Below, piece by piece: positions 17,385 to 24,818 of a stretch of 64,000 nucleotides of DNA. Positions within the stretch are counted from its first letter, which is position 1. Every line of letters begins with the position of its first letter. A model generated the notes under the pieces. The model did not search any database, was not told where the DNA came from, and saw only the letters and a program-made list of their open reading frames with translations. The stretch is taken from the NCBI GenBank assembly GCA_026126305.1, contig JAHCJI010000007.1, positions 124,001 to 188,000 on the forward strand, read 5' to 3'. The DNA is from Phycisphaeraceae bacterium. Lineage in GTDB: Bacteria > Planctomycetota > Phycisphaerae > Phycisphaerales > UBA1924. The position numbers were made by a program, and so were the translations under genes.

Positions 17385-18032
17385 TCACGCCTGCGGCGCT
17401 TCGGCGGATGCATCCGTGGTTTCAGGGGCAGCAGCGGCCTGTGCGGCTTCTTCGGCGGCCTTGCGAGCGGCCTCGGCTTCCTGGGCCTTCTGCTTCTCGA
17501 CCCGGGCTGCTTCGACGGCCGCGCTGGCCGCGCGAAGGGCTCCTTCGGCCTTGGCACGGGCGGCGTCGGCGGCCTTGGGGTCGGCGGTGGCGACGGCGGC
17601 CTTGGCCTCCTTCAGGGCCTCGGCGATCGTCGCCGCGAAGGGGGCCGTGTCCACGTCCACGTCGGCCAAGCCCGGGATGCTCGTCAGGCCCGCCTGGGCC
17701 TTCTCGGCGGTGCTCACGGCCACCTTGCACGAGACGCGGTTGCGGTCGGCCTCGCGCTTGGCCAGCCAGGCGTCCTTGAGTTTGGGGGTCAGCAGGTCCT
17801 GCTTGCCCAGGATGTCCATCACCGTGTCGCTGGGCTGGGCGCCCACGCTCAGCCAGTAACGGATGCGGTCGCTGTGGAGTATCAGCTGCTTTTCGGGGTC
17901 CTTCTCGACCGGGTTGTACCAGCCCAGGTTCTCGAGGACCTTGCCATCGCGCTTGACACGCTTCTCGGCGGCGGCGATGCGGTAGAAGGGACGATGGGTG
18001 CGCCCGAGGCGCTGCATGCGGATCCGGACCAC
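17385..18032 (-). CDS. rpsP: 30S ribosomal protein S16 with long Ala/Glu/Lys-rich C-terminal extension
   Basis: Residues 1 to about 85 are a normal S16 (MVRIRMQRLGRTHRPFYRI, GKVLENLGWYNP, DRIRYWLSVGAQPSDTV). The protein continues to 215 residues, about twice the usual size. The final 75 residues are low-complexity helix former (AAAEGALRAASAAVEAARV-like, charged), ending in a Thr/Ala/Glu tail. S16 extensions are known in several phyla, but this one is long. The start is GTG 18032. It lies upstream of trmD, with a terminator between. Confidence 0.93.
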   Translation of the reverse strand: MVRIRMQRLGRTHRPFYRIAAAEKRVKRDGKVLENLGWYNPVEKDPEKQLILHSDRIRYWLSVGAQPSDTVMDILGKQDLLTPKLKDAWLAKREADRNRVSCKVAVSTAEKAQAGLTSIPGLADVDVDTAPFAATIAEALKEAKAAVATADPKAADAARAKAEGALRAASAAVEAARVEKQKAQEAEAARKAAEEAAQAAAAPETTDASAEAPQA

Positions 18033-18559
18033 TGGATGCTCCTATGGATCGGGTTTTGATCTTGCCCGCTGGTCTGGGGCATGGTTCCGGCACGGGCCGG
18101 GCCCACGGGCGAGTAGAGATGCTAGGGGCACCATCGGGCCGTTTCCAGATCGCCCGTCCGTCTCGGCGGCTTTGGTCCGTGGCCTCTGGACCATGGCCCG
18201 CTGCCAGACGGGCGTCCTTGTGGCGATGGTGGGTCGCCAATCGGACTGAGGCTTGGTTGTATACTTGGGAAAGATAGCTCTTGGGCGGGTCGGGCCCAGA
18301 TGGCGGGTGCTTCGGCCAACGTGGATCGGCACCCAATATCCCCAACCCCCGGCCGCCGAAACCCGGATCCTGAAAAGCCCGATACGCCACCCTCCTGGAC
18401 GACGGCCCCGCGGCACGCCCCTTGGGCTCGTGGTCGTGTGCGTGGGGGCTTGAGGGGCGTGGGGTGGCGTGGGTGTCCGGCGAACACGAAAGCACCCGGG
18501 CCGTGGCCCGGGCGCGTTTTATGGAGGTCTTGGTATGGCCGATTCGTCCTGGCCTTGGC
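18033..18559. other. Intergenic region upstream of rpsP
   Basis: This 527-base stretch holds the rpsP promoter region and the terminator of the FN3-like gene at 18492-18516. An AT-rich patch (TTGTATACTTGGGAAAGATA, about 18254-18273) is the best candidate promoter area but gives no clean box pair. No protein-coding frame here looks real. Confidence 0.5.
18492..18516 (-). terminator. Probable intrinsic terminator downstream of the FN3-like gene
   Basis: A perfect CCCGGGC/GCCCGGG stem with loop CGTG, extended by two more pairs after an A-C mismatch, lies about 45 bases past the stop at 18560. On the minus strand it is followed by a short TTTC run; on the plus strand by TTTT, so it could work both ways. 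Confidence 0.6.
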
Positions 18560-19282
18560 TTACGCGGCGGCCTTGGGCTGGCCGGTGGTGGCCTGGCTGG
18601 CCTTGGGCTGGATGGCCATGGGCCCGCCCATGCTGCCCTGGGAGCCGAAGTTGGCGGTGCTCGGCTCGCTCCACTCGCCGGCGGTGCCGTTGCTCAGCAG
18701 CGTGCGCACGCGGTACGAGATGGACCGCACGCCGAATGGCACGGTGGGGTCGGTGAAGCTCTTCTTGCGGCCCGATGTTGCCAGGAAGTTCCAGTCGCCC
18801 AGCGTGCCGTCGAGGGCCACGATCATGCGTTGGATCTCGTAGGTGGCACCGCCACCGGAGCGCACCTTGAAGGCGAACTTGATGCTGCCATCGGTGCGCA
18901 CTTTGGTGCTCACGCTGGTGGCCATGGCGGCCTGGTCGCGCGGCGAGGGTGGCGTGGGCGGGTCGATGTGGGCCCGCTGGTAGACGCCCGGGTCGTTGCT
19001 GGTCTTGGCGAAGCCGTCGATGATGTTGATCAGGCCGCCCAGGGTCTTGCGCAGGATCTTGAAGGCGTTGCGTTTGCCGGTGCTGGCGCTCTTGGCGGCG
19101 CTGCGGGCGGCGGTCTGTGCGTTCTGGCTGCTCTGGGCCTGGGCAAATGCGGCGGCCAGTTCGGCGATCTGGTCGCTGGTGAGCCCGATGTTGGGCGGGC
19201 CACCCTGCCCCCCGGTCCACACGGAGAGCAGATTGCTTGTGAATTGCAGTAATTGTGCGTCTGAGCGAGGCTGTCTGGGCAT
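18560..19282 (-). CDS. Uncharacterised protein, helical N-domain plus FN3-like C-domain (copy 1)
   Basis: A 240-residue protein without signal peptide. Residues 1 to about 105 are helical (LTSDQIAELAAAFAQAQ, NAFKILRKTLGGLINIIDGF). A conserved joint follows (NDPGVYQRAHIDPPTPPSPR, about 93-112). The rest is beta-rich with fibronectin-III-like strands (SIKFAFKVRSGGGATYEIQR, SYRVRTLLSNGTAGEWSEP). The same architecture and joint occur in the gene at 26320-26967, so this is a paralogous family in this genome. Function unknown. The start ATG 19282 is the only sensible one. Confidence 0.75.
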   Translation of the reverse strand: MPRQPRSDAQLLQFTSNLLSVWTGGQGGPPNIGLTSDQIAELAAAFAQAQSSQNAQTAARSAAKSASTGKRNAFKILRKTLGGLINIIDGFAKTSNDPGVYQRAHIDPPTPPSPRDQAAMATSVSTKVRTDGSIKFAFKVRSGGGATYEIQRMIVALDGTLGDWNFLATSGRKKSFTDPTVPFGVRSISYRVRTLLSNGTAGEWSEPSTANFGSQGSMGGPMAIQPKASQATTGQPKAAA

Positions 19283-19914
19283 GATCCACCTGTCTGCGTT
19301 GGGGCTCCGCCGAGTGCGGTCGCCGTGTTCCGGGCCGTCCGTTTTCCGCGAGACCTTCCCGCGGCATGTGCGTCGGCCTTGGGGTGTATCGGGGCGTGCG
19401 TGGTGGGGGTTGAGCGGAACTTGACGAATCTACGGATTTTTTTCGAGGGGGCTGGGGGCGCTCTCTATAAAGGATGGGGATGGGGGATAGGGTGCTGGGC
19501 ATTAGGCATTGGGGATTAGGCATTGGGGATTGGGCACTGGGCATTGGGCACTGGGCATTGGGCACTGGGGATTGGGGGCTGGGGATTGGGCACTGGGGAT
19601 TGGGGGCTGGGGATTGGGGGCTGGGCATCAGGCACTGGGGATTGGGGATTGGGCATTGGGGGCTGGGCAATGGGTTCCGGCGCGGGAGCGGTGGGGGCCC
19701 TGGGCGGCTCCGGCCCCCCAGCCCGCCCCAACGGGGCGAAGGCCTGTCGCCACGGGCGCAGCGGTCCGCCGCGAAACCCGTGGACGGGATCCCGCTTCGC
19801 GGATGAGCCCCGGCGGGTCGGGGGAGGGACCGGGCGAGACGGATGGAACAGGAAAAGCAAACGAAACTTGACGACCCGAACCGCCCGCATACGCTGGCCA
19901 CGACGGGAGGCCAC
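19283..19914. other. Long intergenic region carrying the heptamer repeat array
   Basis: This 632-base region separates two divergent genes. It contains the promoter side of the FN3-like gene, a T-rich patch (about 19437-19443), the heptamer array (19493-19674) and a GC-rich leader to the next gene. Apparent open frames across the array encode only repeats such as GIGHWALG and are rejected. Confidence 0.7.
19493..19674. repeat. 26-unit heptanucleotide tandem repeat (GATTGGG/CACTGGG type)
   Basis: Twenty-six consecutive 7-base units run without any insertion or deletion. Most are CATTGGG, GATTGGG, CACTGGG or GGCTGGG, with a few ending AGG. The TGGG half is nearly constant and the first three bases vary among a small set. 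G runs of three to five every seven bases on the plus strand could form G-quadruplexes. Shorter related arrays lie at 23409-23436 and 23704-23738. Confidence 0.9.
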
Positions 19915-20799
19915 ATGTCGTTCCAATACACCCCCCACCAGAAGCTCAGCCTCCGAAAGCACCCGGTGCTCAACGAGGCATGGCTGCACGACAAGGTCTG
20001 CGACGATCCGTCCATGCTCGGCCTGGGCGACGTGCGCGTGCTTGATAGGGAACGCACGCTGACCGGCGGCGGCCGGCTCGACCTGATCCTGCTGGACGAC
20101 GAGAACGACCGGCGGTACGAGGTCGAGATCCAGCTCGGGGCGACCGACCCCAGCCACATCATCAGAGCCATCGAGTACTGGGACCTGGAGCGCCGCCGCT
20201 ACCCGGCCTACGAGCACGTGGCGGTCATCATCGCCGAGGACATCACCACGCGGTTCCTGAACGTGATGGCGCTGATGAGCGGCAGCATCCCGATGGTGGC
20301 CATCCAGATCAACGCCTTGCAGGTGCACCAGCACGTGGTGCTCGACTTCGTGCAGGTGCTGGATTTGACCGAGCTTCGCTCGGACGACACCGACACAGAC
20401 GAGAGTGGAGGCGGGGGCACGGTAGAGCGTTCCTATTGGGATGCCAAGGCCGGGCCCGTGCTCATGAAGGTCTGCGACGACATCCTCGCGATGGTCAATG
20501 AGCACGCGAGCGGCCCGCAAGAGTTCAACTACCTGCGCAACTACATGGGCCTCAAGTCGGGCGGCGTGGTCCGCAACGCCGTGTACGTCAGCCCCAAGAC
20601 CAGCCGCAACGTGGTCAACGTGGATTTCCGCGTGGACAACCGCGAGCATCTCAAGGCTAGGCTGGAAGAGGCCGGCGTGCCCGTCGAGAACAAGGGCGCC
20701 AACCGCCTCCGCCTCAAGCTCACCCCCGATGACGCCCGCGAGCACGCGGGCCTGATTGGCGAGGCGGTGGCGGCGGCGGTGGAGCGGGCGGGGATCTAG
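19915..20799 (+). CDS. PD-(D/E)XK-like protein of unknown function
   Basis: A 294-residue protein with a strong ribosome binding site (GGGAGG) five bases before ATG 19915. The N-terminal half resembles restriction-endonuclease-like folds: [11 protein letters not shown] (Asp56) then YEVEIQLG (Glu71, with Gln73 where Lys is usual). It continues with a helix and a strand ([19 protein letters not shown]). The C-terminal part (about 180-294) has a charged linker and [21 protein letters not shown], like a small DNA-binding or partner domain. Similar proteins often sit near defence genes, and an ATPase/DUF4276 pair follows. The stop codon lies in the loop of a perfect hairpin. Confidence 0.7.
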   Translation: MSFQYTPHQKLSLRKHPVLNEAWLHDKVCDDPSMLGLGDVRVLDRERTLTGGGRLDLILLDDENDRRYEVEIQLGATDPSHIIRAIEYWDLERRRYPAYEHVAVIIAEDITTRFLNVMALMSGSIPMVAIQINALQVHQHVVLDFVQVLDLTELRSDDTDTDESGGGGTVERSYWDAKAGPVLMKVCDDILAMVNEHASGPQEFNYLRNYMGLKSGGVVRNAVYVSPKTSRNVVNVDFRVDNREHLKARLEEAGVPVENKGANRLRLKLTPDDAREHAGLIGEAVAAAVERAGI

Positions 20800-20813
20800 A
20801 GATCCCCGCCCGC
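20784..20813 (+). terminator. Perfect 13-bp inverted repeat with the stop codon in its loop
   Basis: GCGGGCGGGGATC (20784-20796) and its exact complement (20801-20813) flank TAGA; TAG is the stop codon of the preceding gene. No T run follows, so it may act as a U-less terminator or protect the 3' end of the mRNA. The structure is certain, the role inferred. Confidence 0.6.
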
Positions 20814-20964
20814 ATAGCCTCGGTGCGAGCGGTGGGTTCTGGGATGGATGCCGAGACGCGCATACCCTCACGGCTCCGATAGCGCGTTGGCTATGGTGCG
20901 AACGGCTTGGATCACTGCTGTTTCAGCAGGACTCGTTTTGATGGATCTCGGTGCCAGATAGATC

Positions 20965-22077
20965 ATGAGACGCAAGCTTGACAAGTTGACCATCAAGGGC
21001 TTTAAGTCCATCGAAGCGCTCGAGGACTTCGAGCTCGGGTCTGTCAACATCCTCATCGGTGCCAACGGCGCGGGCAAGAGCAACTTTGTGGAGTTCTTCC
21101 GGCTGTTGCGGGCGATGGTCGAGGAGCGGCTCCAAGGCTACCTGCTGGAAAACGGCCCTGCCGATGGTTTCTTCTTCAACGGTGTGGGATACACAAAGAC
21201 GATTGAAGCCGAACTGATGTTCGGCGTGAACGGGTATAAGTTCTCGCTGAAGCCGACCGCAACGGGCAAAGCAATAATCGGTTATGAAAGTACGGTGTTT
21301 CATGGCGACTTTGGTGTCTCGGAGAGAACGATCGGAACTGATGTAGAGGAGTCGCAACTCAAGAGACGCCGTAATGAGACCGGGGCGACCGCTCAACATG
21401 GCCCAAGCTACTATGTATGGGGGGCGGTGTCGAACTGGCACGTCTATCACTTCCACGACACCAGCATCACGGCCAACATGCGCCGCGACAGCGGGATTGA
21501 GCAGCGAGATCGGCTCCGCCCCGATGGAGACAATCTTGCCGCGTTCCTGCTGGGTTTGCGTGAGGGCCACCCTGCCGTTTACCAGGGCATCCGCAAGACC
21601 ATCCAGCGAGTAGCCCCATACTTCGACGACTTTGTGTTCAGCGTGAGCACCGGCAAGGCCGAGGATCAGGTCCGCCTGAAGTGGAAGCAGAAGGACAAGG
21701 ACTACATCTTCTCGCCCGGGCACCTCTCCGATGGCACCATCCGCTTCATCTGCCTGGCGACGGCGCTCTTGCAGCCCAGTCCGCCGTCGACGATCGTTAT
21801 CGACGAGCCCGAACTCGGCCTGCACCCCGAAGCATTGGCCATCCTCGCCGGGCTGCTTCGTTCCGCCTCGACGCGGACCCAGATCATTGCTGCAACGCAA
21901 TCCCCGTTGCTGCTGAGCGAGTTCGAGCCCGACCAGGTCATCACGGTCGATCAGGTGGACGGGGCCAGCCAGTTCCGACGCCTCGACGCCGAAGCGCTCG
22001 AAACATGGCTGGACGAGTTCAGCCTCGGCGAGCTCTGGCTCAAGGGCAATGTCCGCGGCGGGGTGAACGATGCGTGA
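20965..22077 (+). CDS. AAA family ATPase (OLD/SMC-like ABC ATPase fold)
   Basis: A 370-residue ATPase with Walker A GANGAGKSN (residues 32-40), the ABC-like signature LSDGTIRF, Walker B TIVIDEPELGLHPEA (about 277-291) and a following ATQSP switch. The opening KLTIKGFKSIEALEDFELG is typical of the AAA_21 / OLD-like group. No TOPRIM domain is fused; the partner gene may supply it. It overlaps the DUF4276 gene by 8 bases, so the two are translationally coupled. The segment at about 21180-21480 is lower in GC than the neighbours, suggesting acquisition. Likely a phage-defence ATPase; this is inferred. Confidence 0.85.
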   Translation: MRRKLDKLTIKGFKSIEALEDFELGSVNILIGANGAGKSNFVEFFRLLRAMVEERLQGYLLENGPADGFFFNGVGYTKTIEAELMFGVNGYKFSLKPTATGKAIIGYESTVFHGDFGVSERTIGTDVEESQLKRRRNETGATAQHGPSYYVWGAVSNWHVYHFHDTSITANMRRDSGIEQRDRLRPDGDNLAAFLLGLREGHPAVYQGIRKTIQRVAPYFDDFVFSVSTGKAEDQVRLKWKQKDKDYIFSPGHLSDGTIRFICLATALLQPSPPSTIVIDEPELGLHPEALAILAGLLRSASTRTQIIAATQSPLLLSEFEPDQVITVDQVDGASQFRRLDAEALETWLDEFSLGELWLKGNVRGGVNDA

Positions 22078-22753
22078 GGTCATCGTGCTCTGCGAGGGGC
22101 GTACAGAGCAAGAGTTCTGCCGCAGCGTTGTTGCCCCGAGCCTGCATCCCCTCGGCATTTCGGTTTCAGGAAGGTTGGCTGGCAAGCCTGGACGCAAGCA
22201 CGGCGGTATCTCGCCGTGGGCCGGGTACCAACGAGAAATTATCAATCTCGGTAAGCAACGCAATGATTGGTTCGTCGGGCTGCTTGTCGATTACTATGCC
22301 ATGCCCCACTCGTGGCCTGGGCGCGCCGCGGCAGCGCAGAAGCCCGACGGCGAAAAGGGGCGTCACGTCGAAGAGGCGATAGCCGAAGCGGTCCGTCCGG
22401 AACTCGGCGGCCGCTTTCTTCCCTGCGTGCAGTTGCACGAGTTTGAGTCTCTTCTATTCGTTTCGCCCGCCGTGACCGCCAGCAGCTTGGTGGTGGCCGG
22501 CGAGACGTTACCCGTCCCCATACTTGAGCGGAGGATGGCTGAAATCGTGGCCGAAAGTGGCGGAGCGGTGGAACGCATCAACGACACGCCCACCGGGGCT
22601 CCCTCAAAGCGCTTGATCCGACTCGTTCCGGGCTACGACAAAGTGCTGTCGGGGGTTCTAGCGGCCAAGAGTATCGGGCTCGGAGAGTTGCGATCGGGGT
22701 GCCCCTGGCTCGATCGGTGGCTGCTCGCGCTCGAATCGCTCGCAACCCCCTAG
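22070..22753 (+). CDS. DUF4276 family protein (TOPRIM-like), partner of the AAA ATPase
   Basis: A 227-residue protein with the hallmarks of DUF4276: VIVLCEGRTEQEFCRSVVAP at the start, a GGISPWAGYQREI region, GLLVDYYAMPHSWPG and QLHEFESLLF. The conserved Glu of CEGRTE and Asp of VDYY are placed like the metal ligands of TOPRIM nucleases. Its ATG lies inside the end of the ATPase gene. ATPase plus separate TOPRIM-like protein resembles the split OLD-type and AbiL/RloB-type modules, so a nuclease effector is a reasonable guess but unproven. Confidence 0.85.
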   Translation: MREVIVLCEGRTEQEFCRSVVAPSLHPLGISVSGRLAGKPGRKHGGISPWAGYQREIINLGKQRNDWFVGLLVDYYAMPHSWPGRAAAAQKPDGEKGRHVEEAIAEAVRPELGGRFLPCVQLHEFESLLFVSPAVTASSLVVAGETLPVPILERRMAEIVAESGGAVERINDTPTGAPSKRLIRLVPGYDKVLSGVLAAKSIGLGELRSGCPWLDRWLLALESLATP

Positions 22754-22771
22754 GGCGGCAAGCGAGAATCG

Positions 22772-23308
22772 CTATCGCTTCGCCTCCGCCGCCTCGATCT
22801 GCCGCTGCTTGAACGTGCCGTACGTCTCGCCCGCCTTGGTGACCCACGTCTCCCGCCCGTTGCGGTTGCCGCCCACCACGGTGCTGGCCGCGGCGCTGGG
22901 GCTGGTGAATTCGACGTCCTCGGTGAAGCGCAGGAAGCCCGGCTCGGCCGGGGCCATCTGGATCAGCCGGCTCTCCAGGTACCGCCCGTGGGCCTTGGTC
23001 AGGTTCATGTCCTTGCTGGTGATGGCCACCGCCCGCGTCCAGAAGTCTTTTTCTTTATCGTGCTCCTTGAGCCGCCAGTAGACGCTGTCGGCCTCGCCCG
23101 GGTACACGCGGTCGGCGTCTCCGTGCTCGCTGGGGCCCACTAATATGTAGATGCCCGTGCCCCGCAACTGCTCGCGGCCGGCCAGCTCGTGCAGCTCGGA
23201 CCGCGGCACGAGCACGACCTGCCCGGTCCAGTTGATGATCTCTGCGGCAATAGGGCCGGTGGCCGAGCCGTCGATCAATTAAAGGCGGATGGTCTTGCCA
23301 AGGGGCAT
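22772..23308 (-). pseudogene. GIY-YIG nuclease family gene interrupted by an in-frame stop at codon 10
   Basis: From an ATG at 23308 with GGAG six bases upstream the frame reads MPLGKTIRL, then TAA at 23279-23281, then LIDGSATGPIAAEI and onward for 167 more residues. The natural N-terminus of this family has an aromatic residue where the stop is. The body has the GIY motif (GTGIYILVG), then RVYPGEADSVYWRL, TRAVAITS and AHGRYLESRLIQ, with a C-terminal tail. Restart at the TTG just after the stop is possible but has no ribosome binding site. It converges on the DUF4276 gene with 18 bases between. Confidence 0.7.
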
Positions 23309-23408
23309 GGTCCACTCCGTGGGGGGCGATTGCCCGGCGGGTGTTCGCGGGGCCCATCCTACCACCTACCTCCCACGAACGCCGCCCGAGCCGGAGGGGG
23401 GAGTGAGA

Positions 23409-23436
23409 CACCGGGCATCAGGCATTGGGCATCAGG
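23409..23436. repeat. Four-unit heptamer array
   Basis: CACCGGG, CATCAGG, CATTGGG and CATCAGG run in phase. They belong to the same family as the 26-unit array at 19493. Confidence 0.7.
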
Positions 23437-23703
23437 GGGAGGGCCCCCGCGTTACCGTGGGGGCTCTTGGTGGGGGTGCGACTGGTGGTGGGTTGGGAGT
23501 CGCGAATCTGTTTCGCGTGCGATGAGACGCGGGGCGGGTGCGATGAGACGCGTTCTGGGGAATCGACGACGCGGAGCGGGGAGTCGATGACGCGGTGCTC
23601 GTACTCGAGTACTTGCAACGATGTTCACGGCTTTTCGGATGAAAAAACCGCTCTGGCGCTCTCAGAACGCGGGTCTCCTGAACGGGATGCGAACGGTGGT
23701 GGG

Positions 23704-23778
23704 AATCGGGAATCGGCAATCGGCAGCCGGCAATCGGGGAGATCGGATGCCGGATACCGATTGCCCGATGCCCGATGC
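23704..23778. repeat. Heptamer array with inverted partner
   Basis: Five in-phase units of AATCGGG/AATCGGC type (23704-23738) are followed about 20 bases later by complementary units (GATTGCC, CGATGCC, CGATGCC). The two arms could fold into an imperfect hairpin. Confidence 0.6.
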
Positions 23779-23816
23779 CTCCCCTCATCTGCCATCTGGC
23801 GATCTGGGATCGGTCC

Positions 23817-24686
23817 CTACCCCGCCCGCGTCGAACCCAGGCGCGAGGGGGCGGCCGCCTCGACGGCGTTGATGAACATCCGCAGGCCGGGGGCCGGTTC
23901 GCCCTGGATCGACCGCTTGTCGAGGCGGGTGTAGTGGGGGTGGCGCGACCAGTGCAGGAAGCGGTCGGGGTGGGGCATGAGGCCGAAGATGCGGCCCGTG
24001 GGGTCGCATATGCCCGCGATGGCGCCCGCCGAGCCGTTGAAGTTGTCGAGGTAGGTCAGCGGGGCCTGGCCGTTCTTGAGCAGGGCATCGATGGTGGCCT
24101 TGGGGGCAAAGAAGCGGCCCTCGCCGTGGCCCACGGGGAGCATGAGCGTGCCGGTGGGGTCGGTGGGGGTGTGATCGTCGTGGGGGTCGTGGGGGTCGAG
24201 GTCGCGCGTCCAGACGCAGGGGCTGTCGGGGTTGACCGCGAGGCGCACCCAGCGGTCGGCGTAACGGCCTGCGGCGTTGTCGCACAGGGCAACGGCGGGG
24301 GGCTCGGGGTGGGCCGGCCAGTCGATGGTGTCCGGGGCCTTGCGAGACCAGAACCCGCGCGGCCCGGGCAGCAGCCCCGCCTGGGTGAGCACCTGGAAGC
24401 CGTTGCAGATGCCGATCATGGGCACGCCGCGGCGGGCGGCCGCACGCAGGGCGGGGTAGAGCTTCTCTCGCACCAGCAGGGCCAGCACGCGGCCCGAGGC
24501 CACGTCGTCGCCGTAGCTGAAGCCGCCGGGGAAGCCGATGACCCCGTAGCGGTCGAGCAATTCCGGGTTGTTGGCCAGGGTGCGCACGTGCAGCCGGTCG
24601 ACGGCGGCCCCGGCCAGGGCGAAGCCGCGGGCCATTTCCTCGTCGCAGTTAATGCCCGCCGCCCGGACGACCAGCGCTCGTGCCAT
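23817..24686 (-). CDS. purQ: Phosphoribosylformylglycinamidine synthase, glutaminase subunit
   Basis: Glutamine amidotransferase subunit of FGAM synthase in purine synthesis; releases ammonia for PurL. The 289-residue protein has FPGGFSYGDDVASGR and the nucleophile Cys94 in GICNGFQVL. The histidine motif is GLMPHPDRF (His239). The third triad residue is normally Glu (HPE); here it is Asp241. It is longer than the usual 220-230-residue form, as in archaeal-type and planctomycete PurQ. Start MARALVVRAAGINCDEE at 24686 is chosen; the open frame runs far upstream only as antisense of the next gene. Confidence 0.92.
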   Translation of the reverse strand: MARALVVRAAGINCDEEMARGFALAGAAVDRLHVRTLANNPELLDRYGVIGFPGGFSYGDDVASGRVLALLVREKLYPALRAAARRGVPMIGICNGFQVLTQAGLLPGPRGFWSRKAPDTIDWPAHPEPPAVALCDNAAGRYADRWVRLAVNPDSPCVWTRDLDPHDPHDDHTPTDPTGTLMLPVGHGEGRFFAPKATIDALLKNGQAPLTYLDNFNGSAGAIAGICDPTGRIFGLMPHPDRFLHWSRHPHYTRLDKRSIQGEPAPGLRMFINAVEAAAPSRLGSTRAG

Positions 24687-24818
24687 GTCCCAGTGTATGG
24701 CCGGTGCCGGGCGTTCCATGGGCATATTGTTGGGCTCGTTGCGGTCCGGCCCGGCCAGCCCGGCCAGCCCGGCATGCCGTTGTTGATGTTCGACCCCCGC
24801 CGCGAGGAGGCTTCGCCC

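Larger units (their letters stand above)
23309..23816. other. Intergenic region with short heptamer arrays and repeats
   Basis: This 508-base stretch has no believable gene. It holds a four-unit heptamer array (23409-23436), a duplicated GTGCGATGAGACGCG (about 23519 and 23539), two near copies of TCGAYGACGCGG, a perfect 12-base palindrome GTACTCGAGTAC (23601-23612), and a second heptamer array with an inverted partner (23704-23738 against about 23757-23778). Confidence 0.6.

Noticed and set aside
19474..19871. Open frames encoding [12 protein letters not shown] or PNPQ-type repeats
   Set aside because: They are translations of the heptamer DNA repeat, with no ribosome binding site and no conservation signal.
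23409..23778. CRISPR array
   Set aside because: The repeats are 7 bases without spacers of constant length, and no cas gene is near.
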